Assembly (NCBI RefSeq): GCF_905171775.1
Contig: NC_053495.1
Location: 111,489,764-111,553,763, forward strand
From: Rana temporaria
Taxonomy: Eukaryota > Chordata > Amphibia > Anura > Ranidae
Reading direction: 5' to 3'
Length of the DNA: 64,000 bases
Both the position numbers and the translations under genes were made by a program. Of this stretch, positions 1 to 9,724 are shown in pieces (position 1 is the first letter of the stretch; each line of letters opens with the position of its first letter). The notes under the pieces were generated by a model. It searched no databases, was not told where the DNA came from, and saw only the letters and a list, made by a program, of their open reading frames with translations.

Positions 1-860
1 GCGGTAAAAGGGCTCCCCGATAATAGGCATAGACATAAGTCTAGCCTTAGGGTGGTCCCCCCTCTTACCTACCCGTTGGCATGTGTCACACGTTTTGCAG
101 TATTGTCGCACATCCTGGTTAATATTGGGCCAAAAGAAATTCTGTGTAATCCTATGGGCTGTGCGACGGGACCCTAGATGTCCTGCTAGTGGTACATCAT
201 GCCCGATTCGCAGAATCTCCAGCTGGTATTTCTTAGGTACCACCAGCTGCCTTTTCTGTGAAGGGGCGTTACTTCCCTGGGCTGGTTTAGGGATCCTATA
301 CAGTCTGTCTCCCACCCATTCATAAAGCTCCCCATCTATTCCCTTTTCCTGAGTATATGCCTTAGCCCTATACTTCTGTAAGGTCGGATCCTCCCGGGTT
401 TCCCTCCCGAATGCCTCTGGGGTATCCCAGCCTAGGGGCGCCTGATCTATGGTACATGTAGGGAAAGATCGTCTTACCTGGGTCTCAGCAGCAAGCGGGC
501 CGGTTCCAGCATCACGGGCCTGGGCACGGGTAGTCACTGGGTTGGCTTCATCAGGGCCCATCGGGGCGTAAGCAGAAACAAGGGGGGCCAAATCATTCCC
601 CAGTAGTACATCGGCTGGCAAATCCTTCATCACCCCCACGTGTCCTGAACCAACCCCCCAATCTAAGTGAACACGGGCAACGGGCAGACGGAAGACGGTG
701 CCTCCCGCCACTCTTACGGCTACCGTGTCTCCGGTGTGCTGACTCTCTCTGGGATGAGGTTCTTCTGTAGCAGGGTCATGGTGGCCCCAGTATCACATAG
801 TCCATTGGCTACCTTTCCATTGACCCAGACAGTCTGCCTGTGTTGCTGCCGGTTGTCCTG
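1..860 (-). pseudogene. pol: pol start: protease and integrase zinc-binding domain (partial, frameshifted)
   Basis: After the gag knuckle the same frame reaches an aspartic protease active site, CDTGATMTLL (DTG at about 797-789). The frame stops at 722-720. The neighbouring frame carries on without interruption, so a one-base indel at about 735 is likely. That frame runs to the window edge. It holds the integrase HHCC module: H at 201-199, H at 180-178 (HDVPLAGHLG), then FFWPN and a CxxC pair (TCDTC, cysteines at 90-88 and 81-79). Catalytic integrase, RT and RNase H are outside the window. Protease followed immediately by integrase is the main evidence for a Gmr1-like pol. Confidence 0.85.
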
Positions 861-2092
861 GTTAGCTGCTTGTACTGGATCAGCCTCGTGCAGGACGCCC
901 CAATGTTCTTCCTCCTCAACGCAGTGGGCCGCCGGCATGGGTGTGTGGGGGTTTCCCCTTGCAGGCTGTCTCCATGACTGTGACTGCCTGGCTGGATTCA
1001 AGGGACAGTCTGACTTTTTGTGTCCTAGCTGTTGACACCCAAAACACTTGATGGGTTGTGAGTAGCCCTGGGAGTTGAACCTGGTCTGCCGAGGATAAGT
1101 GGCCGCTGGAGGTGGTGCTGTAGGGCGGTACGACTGGGGTTGGTAGGCAATAGCCGGAGGGGGTGCCGGTGATCGATAATCCACCCGAGTTGTTGTCTTG
1201 ACCCCAGAGTTATCCCGTTTGCGGGCGTCTGTGTATTCGTCTGCCAGGCGAGCTGCTTCAGGCAAGGAGAAAGGTTTCGGTCCCGGACCCATTCTCTGAC
1301 TTCCAGGGACAGTTTGTCAAAGAAGTGCTCCAGCAGGAACACCTGCAGCACCTCTTCCCCGAATTCTGCTTGGCATCCATCGACCCAGTGGGATGCTGTG
1401 CGGTGTAGGCGGCATGCCCACTCAGTATATGAGTCTCCAGTCTGCTTGCTCGTCTCTCGGAACCGCCTCCGATATGCTTCCGGTGTGACGGCATACCTGG
1501 CCAAAAGTGCTTCTTTTACCAGTCCATAGTTCATAATATCCTTGTCTGGGATGGCCCTGAACGCTTCACTGGCCCGGCCGGACAATTTCCCAGACAAAAT
1601 GGTAACCCATTCCTCTGTGGGCACCCAGTGTAGGGCACATTGCCGTTCAAAATCAGCAAGGTACCCATCAATCTCCCCTTCAGTTTCGATGAAGTTCTTA
1701 AAAGCAGCAAAATGTATCCGTCTCCTTTCAGCTGGTGCTGCTGTGACTTCTGCTGCTGCGGAACCTCTTTGCCGTAGCCAATTTGCATCCACAGCAGCTA
1801 TAACTCGGTCTATGGTCTCCGGTGGAGGGTTAGGACCATAGTGTGCCAGTCTTGTGTTAACAGCCCGATCAAAACTTGTTTCTTCGGGTGTCCTGTTGGG
1901 TCTTTCAGCTCCATCCATTTGGACAAGTTCTGTGATCATGTCCATCTTCTTACGGTTGCTGGCTGGTCTGCCCCGGCGCTCCAGTAAGTCCTTGAGGGTG
2001 GAGCGCTTCAGCCGTGCATACTGAGACTCCATTGTCCTGTGTCCTTGTAGCTGTTCTTCTGGTGATGGAATTATCCCGCTGCTAGCCACCAC
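861..2092 (-). pseudogene. gag: gag with SAP-like, capsid/SCAN-like and zinc-knuckle regions (frameshifted)
   Basis: Structural polyprotein of element 1, which would form the cytoplasmic particle that packages element RNA. The first ATG after the LTR is at 2092. Residues about 21-60 (RLKRSTLKDLLERRG onwards) look like a SAP-type helix-turn-helix. Residues about 130-205 match a Gypsy capsid N-terminal domain. Residues about 207-285 (about 1474-1225) resemble a SCAN domain, including EVLQVFLLEHFFDKL and EVREWVRDR. A one-base frame change at about 1265 moves the reading into another frame. That frame continues through a proline-rich linker to a CCHC knuckle (CFGCQQLGHKKSDC, about 1046-1003). SCAN domains are thought to descend from Gmr1-like Gag, which fits. 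The frameshift makes this copy a pseudogene unless it is an assembly error. Confidence 0.82.
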
Positions 2093-2189
2093 CGTTTACG
2101 ACCTTCCATCCCATCCAAGACAGCTTATCGACACTCCAACCGACAGGACCCGATCCATATCAATTCCCCAGAATCAAGACGAGACACAG

Positions 2190-2206
2190 CTCTGTGCTTG
2201 TTCCAA
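2190..2206 (-). promoter_or_regulatory. Primer-binding site, element 1
   Basis: Two bases inside the LTR the minus strand reads TGGAACAAGCACAGAGC. It starts with the TGG expected for pairing with a tRNA 3'-CCA. I cannot assign the tRNA species from the sequence. Confidence 0.6.
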
Positions 2207-2208
2207 AT

Positions 2209-2520
2209 GTAATGATAACTTTAATGGTTTCTTCTCAGCTTTTTATACAGTACAAGCATGTGACAGTATTCAAAGGGACAATGAGATCTCCACTCCCCTA
2301 ATCACACACTAAGGGTAATTACTTAACATTCATAAATCAACAAAACAAAACACCTTCACCCACTCCGTCTCCTAGGCAGACATTTCGTCTCCGCATACAG
2401 CTTGACACCTCGGAGCATCAATAGGCTAGGCTCTAGACAGTGTTATCACACGTAAGCAGTATTTAGTATGCATAATTATAGGTCTGGGAGCAGACCTGGG
2501 ATTAACCCCTGTCCGCTACA
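2209..2520 (-). repeat. 5' LTR of Gmr1-like element 1
   Basis: The segment begins TG and ends CA and abuts a plausible primer-binding site. On the minus strand it opens TGTAGCGG and closes CATTACA. A TATA-like run (GTATAAAAAG at about 2241-2250) and an ATTAAA hexamer lie close to its 3' end. The partner LTR is not in the window, so the boundaries rest on the TG/CA ends and the PBS. Confidence 0.72.
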
Positions 2521-3232
2521 ACACCTTTACACAAGGACAATGGACTGTCTCCCAGGCCCTGACGCAATTAGCATGTCACTAGAAATGAGTCATAGAATAT
2601 TCCTTGCAGGCATTTTAAGGAATATACTGTAAAACACTATCCACGCCAAAACCATCCAACATGTGTACCCCATCTCCTGGCTCCATCTGTGCCCAAAAGT
2701 GACTCCTGTTACAAACACAATATATAAAATACATACACAAATATATTAATATTACAACAACCTGATATAAAGGAGGACTCTGTTGGGGACAGTTGATGTA
2801 AAGGGTGACATCTGATGTAAAGTGGGACTCTAATGAGGACATCTGATGTAAAAGGAAACTCTGATGGGGACATCTGATGTAAAGAGGGACTCTGATGAGG
2901 ACACTTACATTTATAGAGGGATGCTTATGGGGACACATGTTGTAATGAGGGCACCTACTGTAAAGGGGGACTCTAAATTGGGACATCTGATGTAAAAGGG
3001 GGCTCTGTTGAGGACACTTTATGTTAAGTAGTTTTATTTTATTTTACTTGAAATGGATGTGATTGGCCTACTGTGACGGGCACAGTGAGGCTGCATAATA
3101 TGGGCACAGTTTTATCTAGCAGTGATGATACATAATCACCTGATAAATGGCTATTTACAGTCCTGTATTTCTAACAGTTTTTAATTTTTCAGTTTGTTTG
3201 CTCCCCCACCACATTTTTTGAGCACCAGCCGC
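2521..3232. other. Intergenic DNA with a degenerate minisatellite
   Basis: No gene is visible. About 2765-3020 is a degenerate array of a roughly 28-32-bp unit of the form GACTCTGATGGGGACATCTG followed by ATGTAAAG. The DNA on either side shows nothing I recognise. Open frames across the array follow from the repeat and are not genes. Confidence 0.7.
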
Positions 3233-3412
3233 CACTCTTCTTAACCCTGTCCTCAAGTACCCTGAACAGGCCATGTTTTGTGGATTTCTCTTATATAAAA
3301 TAGCTGTCCAAAATACCAAGCCATTGACTCCGATTTAAACACCTGTGCAAGATAAAGGAAAACTTGCAAACATGGCCTGTTGGGGTACTTGAGGACAGGG
3401 TTGAGAACCACT
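3233..3412. mobile_element. hAT-type MITE (about 180 bp)
   Basis: The outer ends are inverted repeats. The left side reads TTAACCCTGTCCTCAAGTACCC and the right side its complement, with GTTGAGAACCACT at the far end. This matches the CAGTGNTTCTCAACC style of hAT termini. There is no coding sequence. The left terminus is diverged and I could not confirm an 8-bp target duplication. Confidence 0.65.
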
Positions 3413-4016
3413 AATGTAGACAGCTTGTCAAAAAATCTTTTCTTTTTCATACATCATGGGACACAGAGTCAGGCTAATATTCATTACCTGCTGGGTTATA
3501 CTCCATCAGGTGAATGGACACTGGTAGACCAAGGTCTTTAGACAGGAAGTTATCCCCTATATAACCCCTCCCATACAGGACGTTACTTACGTTTTTTTAC
3601 CAGTGTCTACAAGGTGGATGGCATATTTGTTTGAATTCTCTGAGCTCCAGGTCTCTATTCCCACAAACGGTTCCAAAAATGAATCAAGGGATTGACCGAT
3701 CGGATCTATTTGACACAAGCTTTATAGCTTAGATAAATGGTACCCAAGCCTCGTAAAGAAGACTCAAGATCCTTCAAGGTTTTGCCTTTAATGTGGCCTC
3801 CGGGCGCTGGACCCTGCTAAGTGGAATCCTGGACACTACAGCGTTAAGGCATTCCTGCAGGGTTCTGTACAGGTCCAAGGGAGTGGACCCTAAACATGAA
3901 AAGGGTACCAAGTCCTTGAAGGTCAAGCTCAAGTGACAGGAACCCGCCGCGATGGGTGAAGCTTGGGCTCATAGTTTCTAAGCTGCCCTGCGCCTGGATG
4001 GGTAAGTCAAACCCCT
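3413..4016. other. Unassigned DNA
   Basis: No open frame of substance, RNA gene or terminal repeat was recognised. The stretch probably belongs to an old interspersed repeat, but I cannot name it. Confidence 0.5.
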
Positions 4017-4017
4017 T

Positions 4018-4048
<31 letters not shown>
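4017..4048. repeat. TA microsatellite, left flank of element 2
   Basis: Alternating TA ending ACACATAT directly before the LTR. The run resumes on the far side of the element at 9676, so the retrotransposon integrated inside one TA array. Confidence 0.93.
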
Positions 4049-4703
4049 TGTAAACTTTGGGGGTCTTTAAGCTCCGCGAGACAAGTGCGTAAAACCGTGT
4101 CAGTAAAGCAAAGGGTCTTTATTGGTGACCAAACAAAACAAAATAAAGCTTTTCTTCAGCATCCAAAACGTCACAACAAAAGTCCTGCTTGTTTCCAGCA
4201 TAAATTAGGAAAAAGTCTTTCTTCAGAAAAACAACCAAAAGAAAGGCACATACGTTTTTAGTAAGAAGTTCTCCAGACCTTCCCTGCAGACACAGCTTCA
4301 CTTCCAAACTACTCAAAAGTCCTCTCTGAGCAGCTAGCAGACTTCCATCTTGTCCTCACAGGTGCACTCTCCCAACTCACTCACTCCCTCCAGCATCACT
4401 TCCTGCTTTAATGGGTGGTTGTCTGAGATTTTAACCCCTTGTGCGCTGGCTCCCAGGGTTTAGGAGTGGAGGCTCCATCCCACCCAAATAACACTTTGGA
4501 GCCTCCAAAATTCCAGGCCCCAAACTACTTTATTAAGATAGAGAAGACTGCGAGCCAGTCCTCTCTGAATTAGCGCCTGCCTGGAACTTTTCACCCACTT
4601 TTGGGTGACCCCCTGAACCTTCTACCTCTATTTAAATGGACCATAGTCCAAACAGTGGTGCCGTATAGCACCCGTCCAGGACCCACCCCCGGTGTCCTGT
4701 ACA
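4049..4703 (-). repeat. 3' LTR of element 2
   Basis: TG...CA ends. It differs from the partner LTR at three sites: an AAGTC/AACTC difference, a GGCTC/GGTTC difference and GCGAG/GCAAG. On the minus strand an AATAAA polyadenylation hexamer lies at about 4117-4123. Confidence 0.95.
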
Positions 4704-4722
4704 TATCCCCCCCCTCTGCCTC
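4704..4722 (-). promoter_or_regulatory. Polypurine tract, element 2
   Basis: Directly inside the 3' LTR the minus strand is a purine run, GAGGCAGAGGGGGGGGGATA. This is the normal site for plus-strand DNA priming in LTR elements, and its position confirms the minus orientation. Confidence 0.85.
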
Positions 4723-6199
4723 AACGCGGAGGTGTTGGAGGCAACAGTAGACACCAAACAATGGACTCGGGAGAGGGCATCGGCATTCTGATGCTGTCTC
4801 CCGGGTCTGTGCTCTACCATGAAATTGAACTCCTGGAGAGAAAGGAACCACCTTGTTACCCTGGCATTGGTGTGTTTATTCTGTCTCATCCAGGTAAGCG
4901 GAGCATGGTCTGACACCAAGCGGAACTTTCTGCCCAGGAGGAAATATCACAGGGAGTCTAGAGCCCACTTGATGGCCAGACACTCCCGCTCCACCACCGC
5001 ATAGTTTCTTTCCGCTGCCGTCAGCTTCCTACTAAGAAAGACCACAGGGTGCTCCTCCCCATTGATTTCCTGAGACAGGACCGCTCCCAACCCTTCGCTT
5101 GAAGCATCTGTCTGTACTACAAAATCTTTTGTAAAATCTGGAGCTACAAGCACCGGATCTTGGCACAAAGCTGTCTTAAGCTTTTGAAAAGCCGTCTCGG
5201 CCTCAGCGTTCCACTTTATCATCACTGACTTTCTGCCTCTGGTCAGGTCGGTCAGTGGTGCAGCAACAGTGGCAAAGTTGGGGACAAACCTCCTATAATA
5301 GCCAACTATGCCCAAAAACGCTCTGACCTGCTTCTTGGTTAGGGGACGGGGCCAGTCCTGTATGGCCTCCACCTTACTCATTTGGGGCTTCACCAGCCCT
5401 CTACCCACAATATACCCTAGGTATTTTACTTCCTCCATCCCAATGGCACACTTCTCGGGGTTGATGGTGAACCCTGCTCTTCTTAAGGAGTCTACGACTG
5501 CCTGAACCCGGGGAAGGTGGGACTCCCAATCAGTGCTGAAGATGACTATGTCATCTAGGTAGACAGAAGCGTACCGTTGGTGTGGACGCAGAGTTTTGTC
5601 CATGGCCCTTTGGAACGTGGCCGGGGCTGAGTGTAGACCAAATGGCATCCTCTTATATTGGAAGTGGCCTTCTGGGGTAGAGAAGGCTGTCTTCTCCCTG
5701 GCTTCCTTAGTCAGGGGAATCTGCCAGTACCCTTTTGTGAGGTCTAGCGTGGTAATGTACCTGGCAGGCCCCAACCTTTCAATTAGCTCATCTACTCGTG
5801 GCATGGAATATGCGTCGAATTTGGAGACTTCATTAAGCTTTCTGAAGTCGTTGCAGAAGCGGAGGGTGCCGTTGGGCTTGGGTACCAACACAATTGGACT
5901 TGACCATTCGCTCTGCGACTCTTCAATGACTCCAAGCTCGAACATTCTTTTAACCTCTTCGGACACTGCCACCCTATGAGCTTCTGGGATACGGTAAGGC
6001 TTTAACCTGACTTTTACATTGGGCTCGGTCACAATGTCATGCTCGATGACGTTGGTGCGACCGGGCAACTCTGAAAACATATCTCTATTTTTTTGTAGAA
6101 ACTCTTTTGTTTGCTGGGTTTGAGGTCTAGTCAGGGTAGCAGCAACCTGCACCAAGTCGATCCCTGCATGGTCCCCTGACTGTACCCCTACTACCGCGG
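4723..6199 (-). pseudogene. pol: pol: reverse transcriptase and RNase H (one in-frame stop)
   Basis: RNA-dependent DNA polymerase and RNase H of element 2, lying after integrase in the same open frame. The RT core carries LVPKPNGTLRFCNDFRKLN, LDLTKGYWQIPL, the SAPATFQRAMD helix and the catalytic YLDD. It is followed by the KVEAIQDWPRP and FLGIVGYYRRF thumb/connection region. RNase H begins near VVQTDASSEGLGAVLSQ and continues past a TGA at about 4946-4944. Beyond that stop, the same frame still encodes the conserved DHAPLTW and HRPGRQHQNADALSR parts. Only this one stop separates RNase H from RT, so the copy is recently inactivated. The residual frame runs into the LTR. Confidence 0.93.
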
Positions 6200-7549
6200 A
6201 CACTTGTTCTCTGTCTCTCCAGGGTTTCAACAAATTGATGTGGTAGATCTGGTAGGGTTTTCTTTTCCCCGGCTGGTGTACCTTGTAATCTACCTCACCG
6301 ACTTTCTCTACTACCTCAAATGGGCCCTGCCATTTGGCCAAGAATTTGCTCTCTACCGTGGGTATTAGAACAGCCACCCGGTCTCCTACTTGGAACTGTC
6401 TAATTTTAGCCGACCTGTTATATACTCTCCTTTGGGCATCCTGGGCCTTCTGCATGTGCTCCTTCACCAGTGGCATCACCTTAGCCACCCTCTCTCGCAT
6501 TTGAGAGATATGCTCTACCACCGTTTTGTGTGGTGAGGATTCAGTTTCCCACGTTTTTACCAGGTCGAGTAACCCCCGGGGCCTTCGACCATACACTAAC
6601 TCAAATGGCGAAAAACCTGTGGATGCTTGCGGGACCTCCCGGATAGCAAATAACAGGGCAGGGAGTAACATATCCCAATCCTTCCCATCTTTCTGGACTA
6701 CTCTTTTCAACTAGGATTTTAGGATTTTATTGAATCTTTCGACTAGGCCATCGGTCTGTGGGTGGTAGACAGACGTCCGCAACTGCTTAATTTGAAACAA
6801 TTTGCACAAGTCTGCCATTACCTTTGACATAAAAGGGGTACCCTGGTCTGTCAGGATCTCTTTGGGGAACCCAGTTCGTTAGAACATTTGAAACAACTCC
6901 CTGGCGATGGCCTTAGAGGAGGTTTTCCTCAAAGGGACAGCTTCTGGATACCTAGTTGCGTCATCTAGGATGACCAATATGTATTGGTGGCCCCGTGCCG
7001 ACTTTACCAGGGGTCCCACCAGATCCATAGCGATCCGTTCAAACGGGACTTCGATAATCGGCAAGGGCACCAGAGGGTTTCTATAGTGTGGCACTGGGGC
7101 GGTTAACTGGCAAATGGGACAAGACGCAAGTATCTTTTAACCTCGGCCTTCAACCCTGGCCAGTAAAACCGGTCGTTTATCCTGGCCTCTGTTTTCTCCG
7201 CCCCCAGGTGTCCTCCCAGTGCATCGTTGTGGGCTAGATCGAGGAGCATCCGCCTGTACGGTTGGGGAACCAGCAACTGCTCTATAGTTTCCCCTCGGCT
7301 CTCAGCCACTCGATACAGTAAGTCCCCCTTCAACGCAAAGTGAGGGAACCTCTGGTCTGCGTCTGGCATTTGTGGGACCCCATCAACAACAGAAACCTGC
7401 TCTCGAGCATTGACCAAGGCAGGGTCCCGTAATTGGGCGGTACCAAATGCACCTCTGGACACATCTAGATCTGGATGTACTGGCCTTGAGGATGTTTCCC
7501 CTTCATCCTCCTCAACCGGGGAGAGCTCCTCATCATCCTCCCCCAGCAT
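6200..7549 (-). pseudogene. pol: pol: integrase upstream of RT (frameshift and two stops)
   Basis: The integrase would insert the cDNA into the genome. The N-terminal zinc module (HNDALGGHLG, FYWPG) lies in 7549-7103. It breaks at about 7130, and the second CxxC (SCPIC) continues in another frame. The core follows with MDLVGPL, ILTDQGTPF and DGLVERFNK, so all three acidic catalytic positions are present. In-frame stops lie at about 6884 (TAA) and about 6713 (TAG). The long frame from 6710 then gives FSPFELVYGRRPRG, a GPY/F-type region (VGDRVAVLIP, KWQGPFEVVEKVG) and HINLLKPW before passing straight into RT. Integrase-to-RT in one frame is direct evidence for the Gmr1 order. No chromodomain is evident. 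Confidence 0.92.
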
Positions 7550-8192
7550 AACTTGTAATGGGAAGACCTCCCCCCCCCTCGGAGATCAACCCGGGTTTAA
7601 GACCTGGGTCAGGGGCATTATCCTCCACATTAGCATTCCCTGCGACTTCATTATCAATGGTAGGTATTTCTACATCAGAGGGGTGTATTTCAGCTCCGGA
7701 CCCCTCGGACCCTGTCCCTTCCAGGCCCAGTGCCCCCAGTTCCCCTGGTGGTGCCATTTGCACCTCGTTCCATAGTTCCAGAAATAGTGGACAGTCCCGC
7801 CCCACTATGATGTCATGAATTAAACTGTTTACCACCCCGACCTCCTGTGTAACTGAGGCATGGCCATAAGAGACAGTCACCGGAACCAAGGGGTACTCCT
7901 TGGTATCCCCATGAATGCATACCACCCGAAGAGTTTTAGTCACTGGTCTAAGCCTCCCAAGTACCTTGGCATGTACTAATGTTACCATGCTACCGGAGTC
8001 CAGTAGGGCCCTGGCAGGAAGGTGGTTCACCCACACTTCACACTCAAACCGTCCTGCAGCCAGGTCAAGATGAGTGGTACACACATACTTCGCACATAGA
8101 AGGAGCTTCTCCGACCAGTTCCGCACTCCATAGGCTCCTCCTGCAGTGGGCATTGTGCCCGGGTATGCCCCCAGGACCGACATCGCCAACAT
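7550..8192 (-). pseudogene. pro: pro: aspartic protease of element 2
   Basis: A retroviral-type aspartic protease that would cut Gag and Pol. The active-site motif is ALLDSGSMVTLVH (DSG at about 8000-7992), followed by a flap-like region and IIVGRDCPLF. The reading frame overlaps the end of gag (8192-8027) and lies at -1 to it, as in many LTR elements that use ribosomal frameshifting. I did not find a convincing slippery heptamer. A G-tract on the minus strand at about 7571-7579 precedes a change into the integrase frame, probably a homopolymer indel. A long acidic linker follows the protease. Confidence 0.85.
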
Positions 8193-8935
8193 TGTATGTC
8201 TCCCATCTTTGGTACAGGAACCGACCTCCGTGGTTCTAGGGCAGATGGTGTAAACCTGCGGACGCCAACATCTGGCAAGGCTTCTCTCCTCAGGTTGGTG
8301 GCTGGTCTGGGTGTCCTTGGCGTGGGTTCTCGACGCTTGTCAGGCCCAACGAAACGAAATTTTCCCTTTTGCACATGCCTAACTCCCAGGCGGGCCAGGA
8401 TTTCAGCTTTTAGACATTCATAGTCTTTGATGTGCTCAGCTGGGAGGTCAAAATAGGCCTTTTGCGGGTCACCAGTGAGAAAAGGCGATATAATGCCGGC
8501 CCATTGGTCCCGGGGCCACGCTTCTCTCTCTGCTATCCTTTCAAAGGTGGTAAGAAAGGCTTCCACGTCATCGCTGGGTGTTAGAGCCAGCCATTTCTTG
8601 CAGAAACTAACAGACACTGGGTTGCTAACGGCAACGACCGCTTGCGCTTGTCCCTGAGCCAGTTGTTGTACGGCCTCCTGCAAGGCAGCCACCTGTGCTT
8701 GAGTGGACTCCTGCTGGGCCGTAAACTGGGCGGATAGCAGCCGTGTATTTTCCTGCTGCGCAGCTATAGCCTGTGCCAGGGCCTGCTGCTGCTGAGCCAT
8801 CGCTTCCTCATGGCGACGGTTTGACTCTGCTGACGCTTGCTGCTGGGTCACAGTGGCTTGTGCCAAAGCCTTAACGACCTCCTCCATGCCTTTGTCTGCT
8901 GTTTGTAACGCCTGGGCTGACTTCACCCAAGACAT
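8027..8935 (-). CDS. gag: gag of element 2, coiled-coil type, apparent capsid C-terminal deletion
   Basis: Structural protein of element 2. Start ATG at 8935, 65 bp after the PBS. Residues about 10-105 are rich in Gln and Ala and look like a long coiled coil. Residues about 115-185 (DDVEAFLTTFERIAEREAW to LKAEILARLGV) are a Gypsy capsid N-terminal domain. The frame then jumps straight to a basic, proline-rich linker and a CCHC knuckle (CWRCRSWGHTRAQC, about 8180). The C-terminal capsid domain that should follow LARLGV, SCAN-like in element 1, is missing without loss of frame. The gene is open to its stop in this copy, but the protein probably cannot build a normal particle. Whether the loss is a family trait or private to this copy is unknown. 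Confidence 0.85.
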   Translation of the reverse strand: MSWVKSAQALQTADKGMEEVVKALAQATVTQQQASAESNRRHEEAMAQQQQALAQAIAAQQENTRLLSAQFTAQQESTQAQVAALQEAVQQLAQGQAQAVVAVSNPVSVSFCKKWLALTPSDDVEAFLTTFERIAEREAWPRDQWAGIISPFLTGDPQKAYFDLPAEHIKDYECLKAEILARLGVRHVQKGKFRFVGPDKRREPTPRTPRPATNLRREALPDVGVRRFTPSALEPRRSVPVPKMGDIQCWRCRSWGHTRAQCPLQEEPMECGTGRRSSFYVRSMCVPLILTWLQDGLSVKCG

Positions 8936-9000
8936 GCCATAAGTATACTGTCTCTTTAAATGTCAGTTTTAAACGTTTTTTTGCGCCTGCAAATGCACTT

Positions 9001-9018
9001 TGCCTGCATTCGACACCA
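9001..9018 (-). promoter_or_regulatory. Primer-binding site, element 2
   Basis: Two bases inside the 5' LTR the minus strand reads TGGTGTCGAATGCAGGCA. It begins with TGG, as expected for a tRNA 3'-CCA primer. The tRNA species is not resolved. Confidence 0.7.
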
Positions 9019-9020
9019 AT

Positions 9021-9672
9021 TGTAAACTTTGGGGGTCTTTAAGCTCCGCGAGACAAGTGCGTAAAACCGTGTCAGTAAAGCAAAGGGTCTTTATTGGTGA
9101 CCAAACAAAACAAAATAAAGCTTTTCTTCAGCATCCAAAACGTCACAACAAAAGTCCTGCTTGTTTCCAGCATAAATTAGGAAAAACTCTTTCTTCAGAA
9201 AAACAACCAAAAGAAAGGCACATACGTTTTTAGTAAGAAGTTCTCCAGACCTTCCCTGCAGACACAGCTTCACTTCCAAACTACTCAAAAGTCCTCTCTG
9301 AGCAGCTAGCAGACTTCCATCTTGTCCTCACAGGTGCACTCTCCCAACTCACTCACTCCCTCCAGCATCACTTCCTGCTTTAATGGGTGGTTGTCTGAGA
9401 TTTTAACCCCTTGTGCGCTGGTTCCCAGGGTTTAGGAGTGGAGGCTCCATCCCACCCAAATAACACTTTGGAGCCTCCAAAATTCCAGGCCCCAAACTAC
9501 TTTATTAAGATAGAGAAGACTGCAAGCCAGTCCTCTCTGAATTAGCGCCTGCCTGGAACTTTTCACCCACTTTTGGGTGACCCCCTGAACCTTCTACCTC
9601 TATTTAAATGGACCATAGTCCAAACAGTGGTGCCGTATAGCACCCGTCCAGGACCCACCCCCGGTGTCCTGT

Positions 9673-9675
<3 letters not shown>
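9021..9675 (-). repeat. 5' LTR of element 2
   Basis: The 655-bp partner of 4049-4703, with TG...CA ends and three differences by eye. As the upstream LTR in the minus orientation it should hold the promoter. A TATTTAAAT-like stretch at about 9598-9608 is one candidate. Confidence 0.95.

Positions 9676-9721
<46 letters not shown>
9676..9721. repeat. TA microsatellite, right flank of element 2
   Basis: About 45 bp of perfect alternating AT directly after the LTR. It continues the array seen before 4049. Confidence 0.95.

Positions 9722-9724
<3 letters not shown>

Larger units (their letters stand above)
1..2520 (-). mobile_element. Gmr1-like Ty3/Gypsy retrotransposon 1, 5' half
   Basis: A minus-strand LTR retrotransposon runs off the left edge of the window. 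Reading from 2520 downwards it has an LTR, a primer-binding site, gag, an aspartic protease and then directly the zinc-binding N-terminus of integrase. No reverse transcriptase lies between protease and integrase. That order is the one known for Gmr1-like elements and differs from ordinary Ty3/Gypsy (PR-RT-RH-IN). Two frame breaks (about 1265 and about 735) show that this copy is decayed. The other LTR, RT, RNase H and any target duplication lie outside the window. Confidence 0.88.
4049..9675 (-). mobile_element. Gmr1-like Ty3/Gypsy retrotransposon 2 (full length, defective)
   Basis: A minus-strand element bounded by two 655-bp LTRs (4049-4703 and 9021-9675) that differ at three positions by eye, so insertion was recent. 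Internal order on the minus strand is PBS, gag, protease, integrase, RT, RNase H, polypurine tract. Integrase before RT is the Gmr1-like arrangement. Relative to gag, protease and the main IN-RT frame lie in -1, as for a Gag-Pro frameshift. The N-terminal integrase piece returns to the gag frame. The copy is defective: two frame changes in pol (about 7575 and 7130), three in-frame stops, and an apparent in-frame loss of the C-terminal capsid half. Both flanks are TA microsatellite, so target duplications cannot be read. Confidence 0.95.

Noticed and set aside
3956..4316. Short frames shared with 9000-9288
   Set aside because: They lie inside the two LTRs of element 2 and are repeated for that reason.
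1..9675. Endogenous retrovirus with env
   Set aside because: No envelope-like frame, signal peptide or membrane segment lies between pol and the 3' LTR in element 2, and the protein order is Gmr1-like Ty3/Gypsy.
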